A stretch of 64,000 nucleotides of DNA from Neonectria sp. B-13. Taxonomy: Eukaryota; Ascomycota; Sordariomycetes; Hypocreales; Nectriaceae. Location of the stretch: positions 2,232,001 to 2,296,000 of the forward strand of contig NOKP01000003.1 of the NCBI GenBank assembly GCA_002682825.1, given 5' to 3'. Below the pieces are notes generated by a model. It searched no databases and was not told the origin of the DNA. It worked only from the letters and a program-made list of their open reading frames with translations. Below, one piece after another: positions 11,588 to 21,136 of this stretch (position 1 is the first letter of the stretch; each line of letters opens with the position of its first letter). Both the position numbers and the translations under genes were made by a program.

Positions 11588-12677
11588 GGTGTGTTGGTGA
11601 AATTCGTTGAAGACACCCGAAGGCGATGCGATGGTCCTAGGTCTTAGTGACGTGTGCGAACCAAGCTCTGGGCGGCGGGACATATGTGGCTGAAGCTCAT
11701 CTTGCGCCACATTAAGTACCCCTCCGGTATTATTGGTCGAGCCTGGCAGTGGTCAATGAACGAACATTGGAGTGTTGGAAGGAACAACAGGCGACGATAA
11801 TAAGTATTGGAAATCACACAGTCTATTTATCAGCAATTAGTATGTTTATGATCATATGGTATTCGAATAACACAATCTAGACGTATACCCGGTATTATGC
11901 GAGCCTTCACTTGAAATCTACATTTCGACTTGCCTGTCTTCCATGTAGGGAAAGAAATAGAAACAGCGATATTATCGAGACAACAACCATTACGTTAGTT
12001 GGCAACACTTGTCAGAATACATCTAATAAAACCGGAGGCGAGAAAAAACCAAGCAAGAGCAGGCACCCATGCTCAATTAACCAACCCGATGGCAAAATCA
12101 ATTTGTTCAACGCCTACCCTGTATTGCTGGCCATGACATGAATATCCTGGTCATGCTAAAATTTGTCTGGTCCCATCACTACCTGACTGACCCTGTAGGA
12201 GCCTGGTTATATATTCCTTCGAGCGCTGATTTCCCAGGGGTTCCCACAATACACGTGGTTATTGGTGTGACCTGTCCCACTCGATCGTCGGCCATCAGTC
12301 CCAACAGGAGTAGCTGAGGGTAGTCGTTACCCGGATGTGCTGGGGACCAAGAGGTGAACGCTCCTCAATATCCCAGCATCCACTCTTAAACTCCACAAAA
12401 CCGAAGCCATGTGCTTATCTGATGGGCTGAAGACTGTCCATGAGTGCTGAACGAGATGTTCGGCAAGACGTCGAAGAGGTCTACCGACAAGTTGGGGGAA
12501 AAGTGGGAGACCGCGTGGTTAAATCGCCATAAAGGAGGCCTGGCTCAACCCTGAGAGGAGCTTCAGCTGGTATGCGCCGCAAAGATGATGCTTTTGCTGG
12601 ACCCTGATCGCCGTTTACACCCCATGGCCTGCTCGGGAGGCGTCCGCCTGTCTGGATCGTGTGATCAAGCGGTGTGC
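11588..12677. other. Intergenic, no gene seen
   Basis: About 1.1 kb between the 5' end of USE1 and the 3' end of CWC21. The first part must carry the USE1 promoter (minus strand). The stretch 11820-12130 is A/T-richer than the neighbours. No ORF with codon bias or recognisable product, and no repeat, was found. Confidence 0.5.
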
Positions 12678-13234
12678 TTAGTCCTTCTTCTCCTCCCCTC
12701 CATCTTTCTCCAAGGCACTGCGTAACCTTTCATCCTGTCGCTTCCAATGGCTGCCCTCTTCGTAGTCGGCGCTGATCTTTAAGGCTTTTCGTAGGCGCTC
12801 GCTCTCCTTGATTTTGGCATCGGCCATCTCATGGACTTGGTGCTGCTTGAAGGGCTTCCTGGGACCAGAGCCCTTCCGGCCCGAGTTCATATCGGCGATC
12901 AGTTTCTGTCGGAGTTCGTCGCATTGTCGCTCAATTTCGTCCTCATCGACTCTGGACTCAATTAGCATCATGGGCCCCGGCGATTTCAAAGGTTGTTCAC
13001 GTACTCTTCCTCCTCAAGCTTGTCCCTCAAGTCAAACACCTTAACCTCAATGTCTCGCTTGCGATCGTGTTCGAGAATGCCCTTGTCTGGCTGGCGCTGC
13101 TTGTGTCGCAAGCTATCGAGATCCTTTGGGTACGGCGCGCCGAAGTCACGGGGCCTCATGGCGGCAAGGTTGCGCTGGACATAGCCAGAGGTGCCGCTGC
13201 CGCGGGGTGTGGTGAGGCCGACGTTGTCAGACAT
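12678..13234 (-). CDS. CWC21: Pre-mRNA-splicing factor Cwc21
   Basis: Small spliceosome protein, the relative of yeast Cwc21 and the N-terminus of human SRm300/SRRM2, which contacts Prp8 and Snu114 in activated spliceosomes. Exons 13234-13005 and 12951-12678 give 167 residues. The N-terminus [20 protein letters not shown] followed by [14 protein letters not shown] is the highly conserved family start. The cwf21 domain follows (about 50-100: [21 protein letters not shown], spliced to [17 protein letters not shown]). The rest is a charged helical tail with [25 protein letters not shown]. The intron (12952-13004, 53 bp) splits a Glu codon. It is divergent from CDC123 with 422 bp between start codons. 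Confidence 0.93.
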
Positions 13235-13656
13235 GGTGGAGGATAATTAAGTAGATATACTTGGCTTCGGGGATGTTCTGCGGACGGCGTCCTCTCGACT
13301 GTGAGGGACTGGTGAAGTAAAGCTGTGTCGTTGGAGGATGGAGGTTTCGCTGGACGCTGCATGGTGGGGCCAGTGACGCAGGACCCTTGCCGGGCGGTGA
13401 GAAGCAGATAGAGTGATAGTGGCGGCAGAATCGATAGTGGATGGTGGGGTAAATGTCCGTCGCTGATGGAGGGAGAGGGAAGATTTCTAAAGATGTGCAA
13501 TCAAGTGTGACTCAAGGCAACCCGTTTCTCACACCCAGAGTTGTTCTCATTCTTCCTACCAGATATTCTTCTTCCATTAATCGACCCCAAAAAAGTATCT
13601 GGAGCACCTTCGTTTCGACTTCTTTCTTTGACACCTACGTTCTACAATAAACGGCT
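13235..13656. promoter_or_regulatory. Divergent CWC21/CDC123 promoter
   Basis: A 422-bp region between two divergent start codons. It contains one TGACTCA (13508-13514), 143 bp upstream of the CDC123 ATG, which matches the Gcn4/AP-1 core. Nothing else supports starvation control of these genes. Pyrimidine-rich tracts precede the CDC123 ATG on the plus strand. Confidence 0.55.
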
Positions 13657-14883
13657 ATGCCTCACTTCCCAGATGCCCCGGAGGGCGAGGAAACCGAAGT
13701 CATCTTTCCGCCCGTCACAAAGGATCACATTCAGAACTGCTCATACGATTCCTGGTTCCCCAAGTATCGAAGCTCCTGCCTGAAGTCGCGGATCATTCCC
13801 CTACCCCGGTCCTTTGTCGAATATCTCCGTGAGGACGGCATCGTCTTGGCCGACGACGACAACAACAGGGATGAGCCGGAAGAAGAAGAGTGGCATTCAG
13901 CAGAGACCACGTTTGCCAAGCCCCCCGCCAGGGACCCGGAATCTTCAGATGACGAAGATGAACCCGAACGGCTACCGCCAAACTTGAGATTTCCCGAGAC
14001 GCACCAGCTGATCAAAGACAAGATCGCTGAACTTGGTGGTGCTGTCGCGCCCAAGTTGAACTGGTCGTCGCCCAAGGATGCCAAGTGGATTTCGCCGCAC
14101 CAGAACACCCTCAAGTGTACCTCTCCAAACGACATCTACCTCCTCCTCAAGTCGTCATCTTTCGTATCTCACGACCTCGACCACGCCTTCGACGACTGTA
14201 CCGCCCCGCCATCGTCGCGGCCGTTCGCCCCTGTCCTCGTTCTGCGACCGTTCTTTTCACCACACGTCGCGTTGGAATTTCGTTGCTTTGTCAAGCACCG
14301 AACACTCATAGGCATCACGCAGCGAGATCTCAACCACTATGCATTCTTGGAGGTAATCCGACCTCAACTATGGAAGAAGATTAAGACCTTCTTCAGGGAA
14401 AAGTTGAGATTCACGTTCCCCGACGCTAGTTTCGCATTCGACGTCTATGTACCAGAAAGTTCATTTGAAAAGGACGGTCTGGGAAAAGTGAGACTCATCG
14501 ATATCAACCCCTGGGCGCCTCGGACGGACAGCCTACTATTTAACTGGCAGGAGTTGCTTGAGATGGAGGTCACCAGGCCACTATATGGGTCTGCGAGCAA
14601 CGAGCCGGCAGAGGAGATTAGCGGCGATGAGACAATGACAGAGGGGGAGGATGAAGATGATGTTGAGTATCGACCTGAACTGGGACCCGAGTTTCGAATC
14701 ATCGAGAAGGACGACCCAGCAGCCTACAACTTCAGCAGCCCTCTATACTCGGCGCACAAGCTACCCAAGGAGGTCGTCGATGCAAGTATGGCGGGCACGG
14801 GCGGATTGCGAGAGTTTGCGATGCAATGGAAGCAAATCACTGAAGGACGAGGGGAAGGGATATGGGAGCAAGCAACGAGGTGA
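13657..14883 (+). CDS. CDC123: Cell division cycle protein 123, eIF2 assembly factor
   Basis: D123-family protein with an ATP-grasp fold. It assembles the eIF2 complex by joining eIF2-gamma to eIF2-alpha and so controls translation initiation in the cytoplasm. Single uninterrupted ORF of 408 residues. The family signature runs through the chain: HIQNCSYDSWFPKYR near residue 30, IIPLPRSFVEYLREDGIVL near 50, GGAVAPKLNWSSPKDAKWI near 130, PNDIYLLLKSSSFVSHDL near 155, LEFRCFVKHRTLIGITQRDL near 210, FAFDVYVPE near 265 and VRLIDINPWAPRTDSLLF near 285. The last two carry the metal- and nucleotide-binding acidic residues. Acidic low-complexity segments lie at about 70-105 and 315-340. The tail after about residue 360 is longer than in yeast. 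Confidence 0.95.
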   Translation: MPHFPDAPEGEETEVIFPPVTKDHIQNCSYDSWFPKYRSSCLKSRIIPLPRSFVEYLREDGIVLADDDNNRDEPEEEEWHSAETTFAKPPARDPESSDDEDEPERLPPNLRFPETHQLIKDKIAELGGAVAPKLNWSSPKDAKWISPHQNTLKCTSPNDIYLLLKSSSFVSHDLDHAFDDCTAPPSSRPFAPVLVLRPFFSPHVALEFRCFVKHRTLIGITQRDLNHYAFLEVIRPQLWKKIKTFFREKLRFTFPDASFAFDVYVPESSFEKDGLGKVRLIDINPWAPRTDSLLFNWQELLEMEVTRPLYGSASNEPAEEISGDETMTEGEDEDDVEYRPELGPEFRIIEKDDPAAYNFSSPLYSAHKLPKEVVDASMAGTGGLREFAMQWKQITEGRGEGIWEQATR

Positions 14884-15413
14884 AGGTGGGAGGAGGAGTT
14901 GGAAGTCATGGGGAAGTCGTGGATGTAGACCGTTTGAAGCCAGATGAAGGGAGAAAAAGGACAAGATAAATTCCATCAAACGCAGACAAATAAATGACTC
15001 GCCATTGTCGAAACGATAAAGTTGGCTCTATTTCAGGCAAATAGAAAAGTAGGAGAGCGAGACAAAAGAAGCAGTGTTCGCATGGAGGGAGCATGGCCTT
15101 ACAGTGCGAATACACGAAATAAATCCACTCTATACACTGTACGGTTGCCCCACCGCCGGAATCCTCCTGTTAACCCCAGTCCCTGCAGCACCTTGCACCC
15201 TCACTCCTCAGCATTGACAAGCTTAACAATTGTACATCCGAACTCCACACCTCCTTCGTCCGAGCCGTTGCAGCTGTTCCCAGTTGTCAAACCTCCGGCC
15301 CCTAGTTAAAGCCACCCCACCATCCGGCCCCTCCGAACCGTCTCGGCACGGCCTCACGACCCGAGAACAGCCGTGTTCTGGTCTTCGTGCTTCGTGCTGC
15401 AACGGCGGTTGCG
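14884..15413 (+). other. Intergenic: CDC123 3' flank and DUF3716-gene promoter
   Basis: No gene seen. The 3' flank of CDC123 carries AATAAA-like A-rich stretches (for example near 14990 and 15117). The part after 15150 is C/T-rich on the plus strand and leads into the next gene. Confidence 0.5.
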
Positions 15414-16902
15414 ATGCCTGTTCGGGCGCACGGCTCCAAGGTGACCAAGGCCGCCGCCGCCAGCATGTACAGCAATGCTGCACGGGGGAGTGTTGGCCGC
15501 AATTCCTCGCTGTCCAGCGTCGCCCAGGAGCAGCTTGAGCAGTTTGCCCAGCACGCCGCCACGTCCAATGTTATCACCGACGCGCATGGCCTCAATGGCT
15601 CGGTCGCCCAGCACGTCGCAGTGTCGCATATTCCCACTGACGTGCATGTCCTCAATGGCTTGGCTGCCTACGGCGGCGATGAACACAGTGGAGGAGACGA
15701 CGAGGAAGACGACATGCATATCAAGCTGCAAGCGTTGTCGAACACCGACGGCATCGCCGAGGGCCTGCAGTCGCTCCAACATGCCCTCGCTGGCACTGGT
15801 GGCGCCGACTTCTCTATGGCCATGGACGACCCGATGGACAGCTACATGATGGACCACAGCAGCAGCCATCTCACTGCTGCCGACGTTGCCCTCGACATGT
15901 ACGGTGACTCAATCAAGATCGACAGCGCCCTATGCAGGAAGCTGGCGGGCGAAACGGCCTTGCGCGATCCCACCCAGCGCCGCAGCGAGCAAAGGCTCAA
16001 CCTGGAACGGCGGAGCAATGTCGAAGCAATGCTCGCCCACATCACTGGCAAGCAGGCAGCACGCTCATGCAAGAACTGCCACAAGGGCCATGGCCCATGG
16101 AACGAATGTGTCGTCTACGACGGTCAAATGTGCGGTAGTTGTACCAACTGCTGGTTCAATGCCAGTGGAGCGAGATGCACGTTTCATGGTCAGTTCAGCT
16201 CTACCTCACTTTGCCATCACTCTCACTTCAGCTTTCAGCTTTTGTCTTTCATCTTTCGTTTTCGTTTTCGTCCCCCCCCACCATCTGGTCGTGTCCGGTC
16301 GCGTCGTAGGACCCTCGCGCCTATGATTCGCTATTGAAGCCAAGCTCATAGCTTGTGCGAAAGAATACTGACATCTTCGAGCAGAGAACAATCATCCTCC
16401 GCCACAGGCCCATTATGGCCCCGCCGTACCCGCCGGTGCGCCCTCCGCCATGGGTACCTACCAGCAAACCCCAGTACCTCTTCCGTCGATGCCCCAGCCT
16501 GCGTCGACGATGTCCCAGTCTGCGTCGACGATGTCCCAGCCTGCGTCGTCGATGCCCCAGACGACGACAACGTCCTTCGGCCATCTTTCCCCTGCGAGTG
16601 CGTCCCTCCCGTCGTTCCAGTCCGAAATACACAATTGGGGCTTGACAGAACCGACTAGACGTCTGGTTGCGTCGGCAATGAGCGATGTCATTAATTTACC
16701 GCCAGGAGAGAGACACCATCTAAGGATCGAAGCCGCTGCTAAGGAATTGGGCATGAGAATTGCCGAGTATGAGGAGTTTCTCCGTACACCAGAAGGCATG
16801 GCCGACCAACAGCTCCGTGATGAAGACCAAGCTCATGCCCACGCCCATCGTTCCCACAACGGGCTGCGCGAGACTTGCCCGCATTCGAGCCCTCTGTCTT
16901 GA
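15414..16902 (+). CDS. DUF3716-type Cys-rich fungal protein
   Basis: Exons 15414-16188 and 16385-16902 give 430 residues. The intron (196 bp) splits a Glu codon after the Cys cluster, and the frame stays open across it. Residues about 218-258 form a compact cluster: CKNCHKGHGPWNEC, then MCGSCTNCWFNASGARCTFH, with seven Cys and several His. This is the pattern I associate with the fungal DUF3716 domain, probably a metal-binding module of unknown function. The first 215 residues are Ala/Ser/Asp-rich and likely disordered. After the intron comes a Pro-rich region with four imperfect seven-residue repeats (MPQPAST, MSQSAST and variants), then a helical segment (RRLVASAMSDVINLPPGERHH) and a His/Asp-rich end. 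The start is the first ATG of the open frame. Function is unknown; a chromatin or DNA-associated role would be speculation. Confidence 0.75.
16489..16560 (+). repeat. 21-bp coding tandem repeat
   Basis: About three and a half imperfect copies of a 21-bp unit encode MPQPAST / MSQSAST / MSQPASS / MPQ inside the second exon of the DUF3716 gene. Copy number is likely to vary between strains. Confidence 0.8.
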
Positions 16903-18697
16903 CGATCTACAGCGCCGAGAGCATTCGATATTTGTATTTTATGTAATATTATACCACCTCTGATGGACAAGTGTCCATGCGATGGTCAACGACAAACATG
17001 AGATGCGAATCATGATATATGAATGAGTCGCTTGCTTGAGGTAAGAAGCCTTATCTCTCGCTTCACTCTACGAACATCTGCTAACTTTATCGCAGCGACT
17101 CGGTCCAGCGACTTGGCTCGAACAAGCAAAGTACCTTTAGATCAACAGGGTCCTCTATCCTGGACCCGAATCTGCTTCGCACTGACAATGCAAATGCAAA
17201 TGTCCTTCTAATATTCGTACTGGTCTTGGAGTATAAGCGACTCTAGACAGAAACAACGAAACATGTATGGCTTTGTGTTCCCGCAATATGTGCCGTGGAC
17301 CTGCTCCTATTTTAAACACTTGGAGCCCGTTCTTGTCGAAGACATCCGCTGCTTTTGGACCAGGAAGTTTCAATTGGATCTTGACCCACCGTCAAGCCAG
17401 GCTTGTTATGTACAATTGTATGTAAATGCATACATATACCACTGTACTATGATACGGAGGAACGCGGTTGGGTACCCTCGAGGGGAAAACGAGCTGCGAG
17501 CTTTGATAGTCCACACTCGTCGCATCGGGAGACTGTAGGTGGATGCTTGAGCGGCAACCTCTGATGTATAAATGTGAATCAGAATAAACCAGTTACTTAT
17601 GCTCCTCGTTATGCCACTCCCGACGATGCAAGGGCATCAGCAATGAGGCTGGTAAGAGACACATATTCGATGTATCTGTAGCGTTCCGGTGGGCTGCAGG
17701 TTTGGTGGCTTACCTTGATGCGTTATAGCATGCATGCATACGGACGAACAATGGCATACACAGGCATGTACTTAATTACCTAGATGGGCGCCGGTCTCTG
17801 GCAAACTCCCACTTCAGACCCTATCCCGACCTGGAATACATCACACATCTTCACACACATCTTCCAGAAAAGGGATGGAAGAAACCAATTATTGAATCAA
17901 CACGAGCGTTGTCTGCTTTCCTTTTTGCCTTGCTTGCTAAATGGCCTCAACTATGCACTAGAAGACAAGACGGAGCAAAAGAAGACATGAAAAAGAACAA
18001 ACACCAAGGACCCCCTTCTCCGTTCGTAGTCACGCACGCATGCATGGCCTCTCGTGTTATCCCCCGCCCCTCCTTGCTTCAGCTTCATCGGAATAAGTAA
18101 ACAAAGACAAGGAAAAAGAAAGGGGAGGATATGACCTGGATTGATCTTCCAACAAAAAAAAACAGCGAATGGTGAAAGCAACAAGAAAAAAGAAATCAAC
18201 ACCGATCGTACGCAAATGTAGCAACATGGTAGGAAAAGAGTTTCGTAATTAAACAAAAAATAGATGGCCACCATCCTCCGTCGCCCGTACTTCAGATGCA
18301 ATAATGCCTCGTCATCTTCTTCACTCCGGTCCGGCCCACTCCTTCAAACTCATCCGGCCACTGGCCTTCGCGGCCATCCTCTGGGCTCGGCCGTCTTCTG
18401 ATCTTTCTTCCAAATGACGTTTTGTGATACAGAGCAACTCCCATTCCGCGAAGTCCTTACAAAGAAAGGGAACCAAGGTCAACCCGGGGCTCAGCCAAAA
18501 GCACTAAATTTGGGGTGGCGGATGAGGCAAAATAACGGGCACGTGGGAAGGGGAATCGTGCGGGTGTGCCCCCAAGCCTCCGGCCCATTGGTATGACGAG
18601 TACAATGAAAAATCGTGAGCCATGTCCCCGTGGCCCATCTAAGCGGTGTCGTTATTAAGTTCGAGGGTATTCGTGTGTTTTGGTGAGAAAAAATCAT
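16903..18697. other. Intergenic between convergent genes, no gene seen
   Basis: About 1.8 kb between the 3' ends of the DUF3716 gene and the G-alpha gene. It is A/T-richer than the coding DNA and has several poly-A and poly-T runs (for example 18155-18195). The ORFs present are short and lack codon bias. A long G-alpha 3' untranslated region on the minus strand is possible. Confidence 0.5.
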
Positions 18698-19958
18698 TTA
18701 GATCAGACCGCAGAGGCGGAGGTTCTCCTGGATGATAATGTCTGGGCAAGTGTTAGCTAAGGCCGTCGGTGGCGCTACGATTTATGGGAAACATACCATT
18801 GACTGCTGCCATGACGAAGCGGATCTGGGTGGTATCGGTTGCGCAAGTGAAATGAGTGTAGATCTGCTTGGTCTCGTGCTGGTTCAGGCTCACGAATCGG
18901 TTCAGGATATAATCGCAGGCAGCGGCGTAGTCGTCGCCACCCTCGTAGTCGGGGAAGTAGTTCTTCATGGGGCTGACGGGCAGCTTCTCCTTAAATCGAT
19001 CAATCTTGTTGAGGAAGAGAATGATTGACGTCTTGATGAACCATCTGGAGTTGCAAATGGAGTCGAAGAGGGTCAGCGCCTCCTGCATTCGGTTGACGGT
19101 CTCATCTTCGAATAGGAGCTGATCGTATTCGGAGATGGCGACGAGGAAGAGAATGGTGGTGACATTCTCGAAGCAGTGGATCCACTTCTTTCGCTCGGAT
19201 CTTTGGCCACCAACATCGAACATGCGGTAGGTCAGGTCACCGATGATGAAGGTGGTCTCAGTGATACCGGTCGTCTTGACACGCGATCGGAGGACATCCT
19301 GATCATTGGGCATGTAGTCGGGGGCGGCAATTCGAGCAATGTTGTCGAAGTAGCTGCGAAAGTGTCAGTAATAGAAAGGGCACGTTCGTCCGAGAGAAAC
19401 ACGCACTATCTGGCCGAGTCGTTGAGCTGGTACTCGCGGGATCGCTTGAAGCAGTCCTGGACACCGCGGTCCTTCCACAGCGCCTCGATGGCGCTGCCGA
19501 CCTCTGGGGGCAGAACGTCGCCCTCGATCTGAGCGGGCTGCATGAAGATCGTCTGGACGTGGTACTCCATGCGCTGGTCCTCGAGAGGAAGCTCGAGTGA
19601 CTCCATGGCCTCGAGGATGACGCGCATCGACTGGACGGTGTTGCTGAAGATAATTTCCTTGAAGGATTCTCGCTCGTCCCGGGAGTAACCACCCTCGTGG
19701 ATGAGCTTCATCTGCTTGAGAATGGTAGACTTTCCAGATTCACCAGCGCCTAGTGGAGCAGGTTAGAGACAATCCAAGACGACGACTGCTGCGGCCTCCG
19801 GGCGGTCGACAAGCGGCGTGTGGAGGTTGTGGGAACATACCGAGAAGCAGCATCTTGATCTCATTTCGCTGCATCATCTTGTCCCGCTTGAGCTGGTTCT
19901 CAATCTCCTCGTTCCGGGCCTTGCCCTCTTTCTCCTCCGTGCTCATTCCGCAACCCAT
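18698..19958 (-). CDS. gna1: G-protein alpha subunit, fungal subgroup I (GNA-1/FadA type)
   Basis: Heterotrimeric G-protein alpha subunit at the plasma membrane. In filamentous fungi this subgroup controls cAMP, growth, conidiation and development, with opposing action by RGS proteins. Exons on the minus strand: 19958-19841, 19749-19407, 19353-18797 and 18741-18698, giving 353 residues, the standard length. Seen in order: MGCGMS with Gly2 for myristoylation and Cys3 for palmitoylation; P-loop GAGESGKST at 40-48; switch I near RVKTTGI; DVGGQ near 200 with the catalytic Gln; NKID near 269; TCATDT near 324; and the C-terminal end LCGLI, whose Cys four from the end is the pertussis-toxin acceptor of Gi-type subunits. 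Three introns interrupt the gene, the first inside the P-loop. The last exon encodes only 14 residues plus two bases of a split codon and would be missed by simple ORF calling. The symbol follows Neurospora usage. Confidence 0.97.
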
Positions 19959-21100
19959 GGTGACGGTTTTGTGGCTGTCGCCTCGACGTTACTTGAGAGG
20001 TAGTTTGATGAAACCGGGGATAAATCGGCAGCGACGCGTCGGGCGGATGGACGTCGATGTGGTAGACAGGTCTAGAGGCGGACAAGCGAATGTCAGTACC
20101 CAGTAGCGGTGATGTTGGCGGTCGTGAAGGAAGGTGGGAGAGGTCGATGGATGAAGGAGTGAAGGTTAAGAGAGATGAGGGTGCGACGACGAAGACAAGG
20201 TGAGGTGGAGCGAAGAGAAAAGGAGATGGAGGATGGAGAAGCAGCTTTGGGTGTAGCGCCGCGGCTAGGGGGGGAGGAGGCTGCAATTTGGAGCACGACA
20301 CACGAGTCGTGCCAACGAAGGCCCAGCCCAGGGCGGAATCTCTCGCGCCTCCCCTGGACCAGGGGGGAGTGAGTGGCCCAGGCTGTGGCCGGGGGGAGGG
20401 GTGCAATGGGGATGGGCCGAGCGAGCGGATGGGATGAATGGGAGAGCGAGCGCGCGAGCAGCTTCGAGGAACAAAGCAGCGCGTTGTGCGTGCGCAAAGA
20501 GCGGACAGAGCGAGATTGAGAGACAGGGAAGGCCAGGCGCGGTCAGGAGCGCACGAATGAGGCGTGGCGACCAGGAGGAAACGTGGATTGACTGACCTGT
20601 TGGAGGCGGGGAAATGCCAAATTGACGATGCAAATGCAGATGCAGATGTTCGATAGCTCGTGGTGGACGGGCGGGACGAGTTGGATTGACGGTGGAGTGA
20701 CTGCGCGCCCAAATGAATTGAATCTCGCAATAATTAATGGGGAGAGTCCGAAACCAAGACGAGAAGTGCGAAGGGCGAAGGGATAGTGAGTGAGTGAGTG
20801 AGTGAGTGAGAGGAAGAGAGAGAGGAGAGTCAAGATGGGTGCAGCAAATGGCTAGATGGCCGGGGAATTAGTTAGGGATTCCGCAACAGGATGATTGATG
20901 ATTGGGGAGAGGAGGGGCGTGCGAGTGGCCGAAAAGGCGAAATTAGGGGGAAAGCCAGGAAAAGCTCGCCTGGGACGGGGGACTGTGCTGCACTCAGTGG
21001 GAGGGGAGCTTGCCCGCCCAGGAGAGTGAGTGGTGAGGTGAAGTTGAGCTGGAGCACAGGCGAAAAACAAACTACAATTAGCGGCCGACAGTGCTGGACT
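19959..21100 (-). promoter_or_regulatory. G-alpha upstream region and probable long 5' leader
   Basis: On the minus strand this 1.1 kb is rich in C and T with dozens of CCTCC and TCTC runs, as expected of a fungal promoter and long 5' untranslated region. It includes a (GAGT)n microsatellite at 20785-20810. ORFs here (for example 276 codons on the minus strand, 20730-19900) are low-complexity Ser/Pro/His chains and overlap the start of the G-alpha gene, so I treat them as chance. Confidence 0.5.
20785..20810. repeat. (GAGT)n microsatellite
   Basis: About six and a half perfect tandem copies of a four-base unit, upstream of the G-alpha gene. Confidence 0.9.
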
Positions 21101-21111
21101 TAACACTGCAC

Positions 21112-21136
21112 TACCACTGCACAGTACTCAGTGGTA
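21112..21136. repeat. 8-bp inverted repeat (stem-loop)
   Basis: TACCACTG and CAGTGGTA flank a 9-base loop. It is a small perfect stem that could form a hairpin; short enough to be chance. Confidence 0.4.

Noticed and set aside
13508..13514. TGACTCA in the CWC21/CDC123 promoter as a starvation-control site
   Set aside because: The core matches, but neither gene is a known target and a 7-mer of this type is expected several times by chance in 64 kb.
19900..20730. Minus-strand ORF of 276 codons
   Set aside because: Low-complexity Ser/Pro/His product, overlaps the start of the G-alpha gene in another frame, and lies in its C/T-rich leader.
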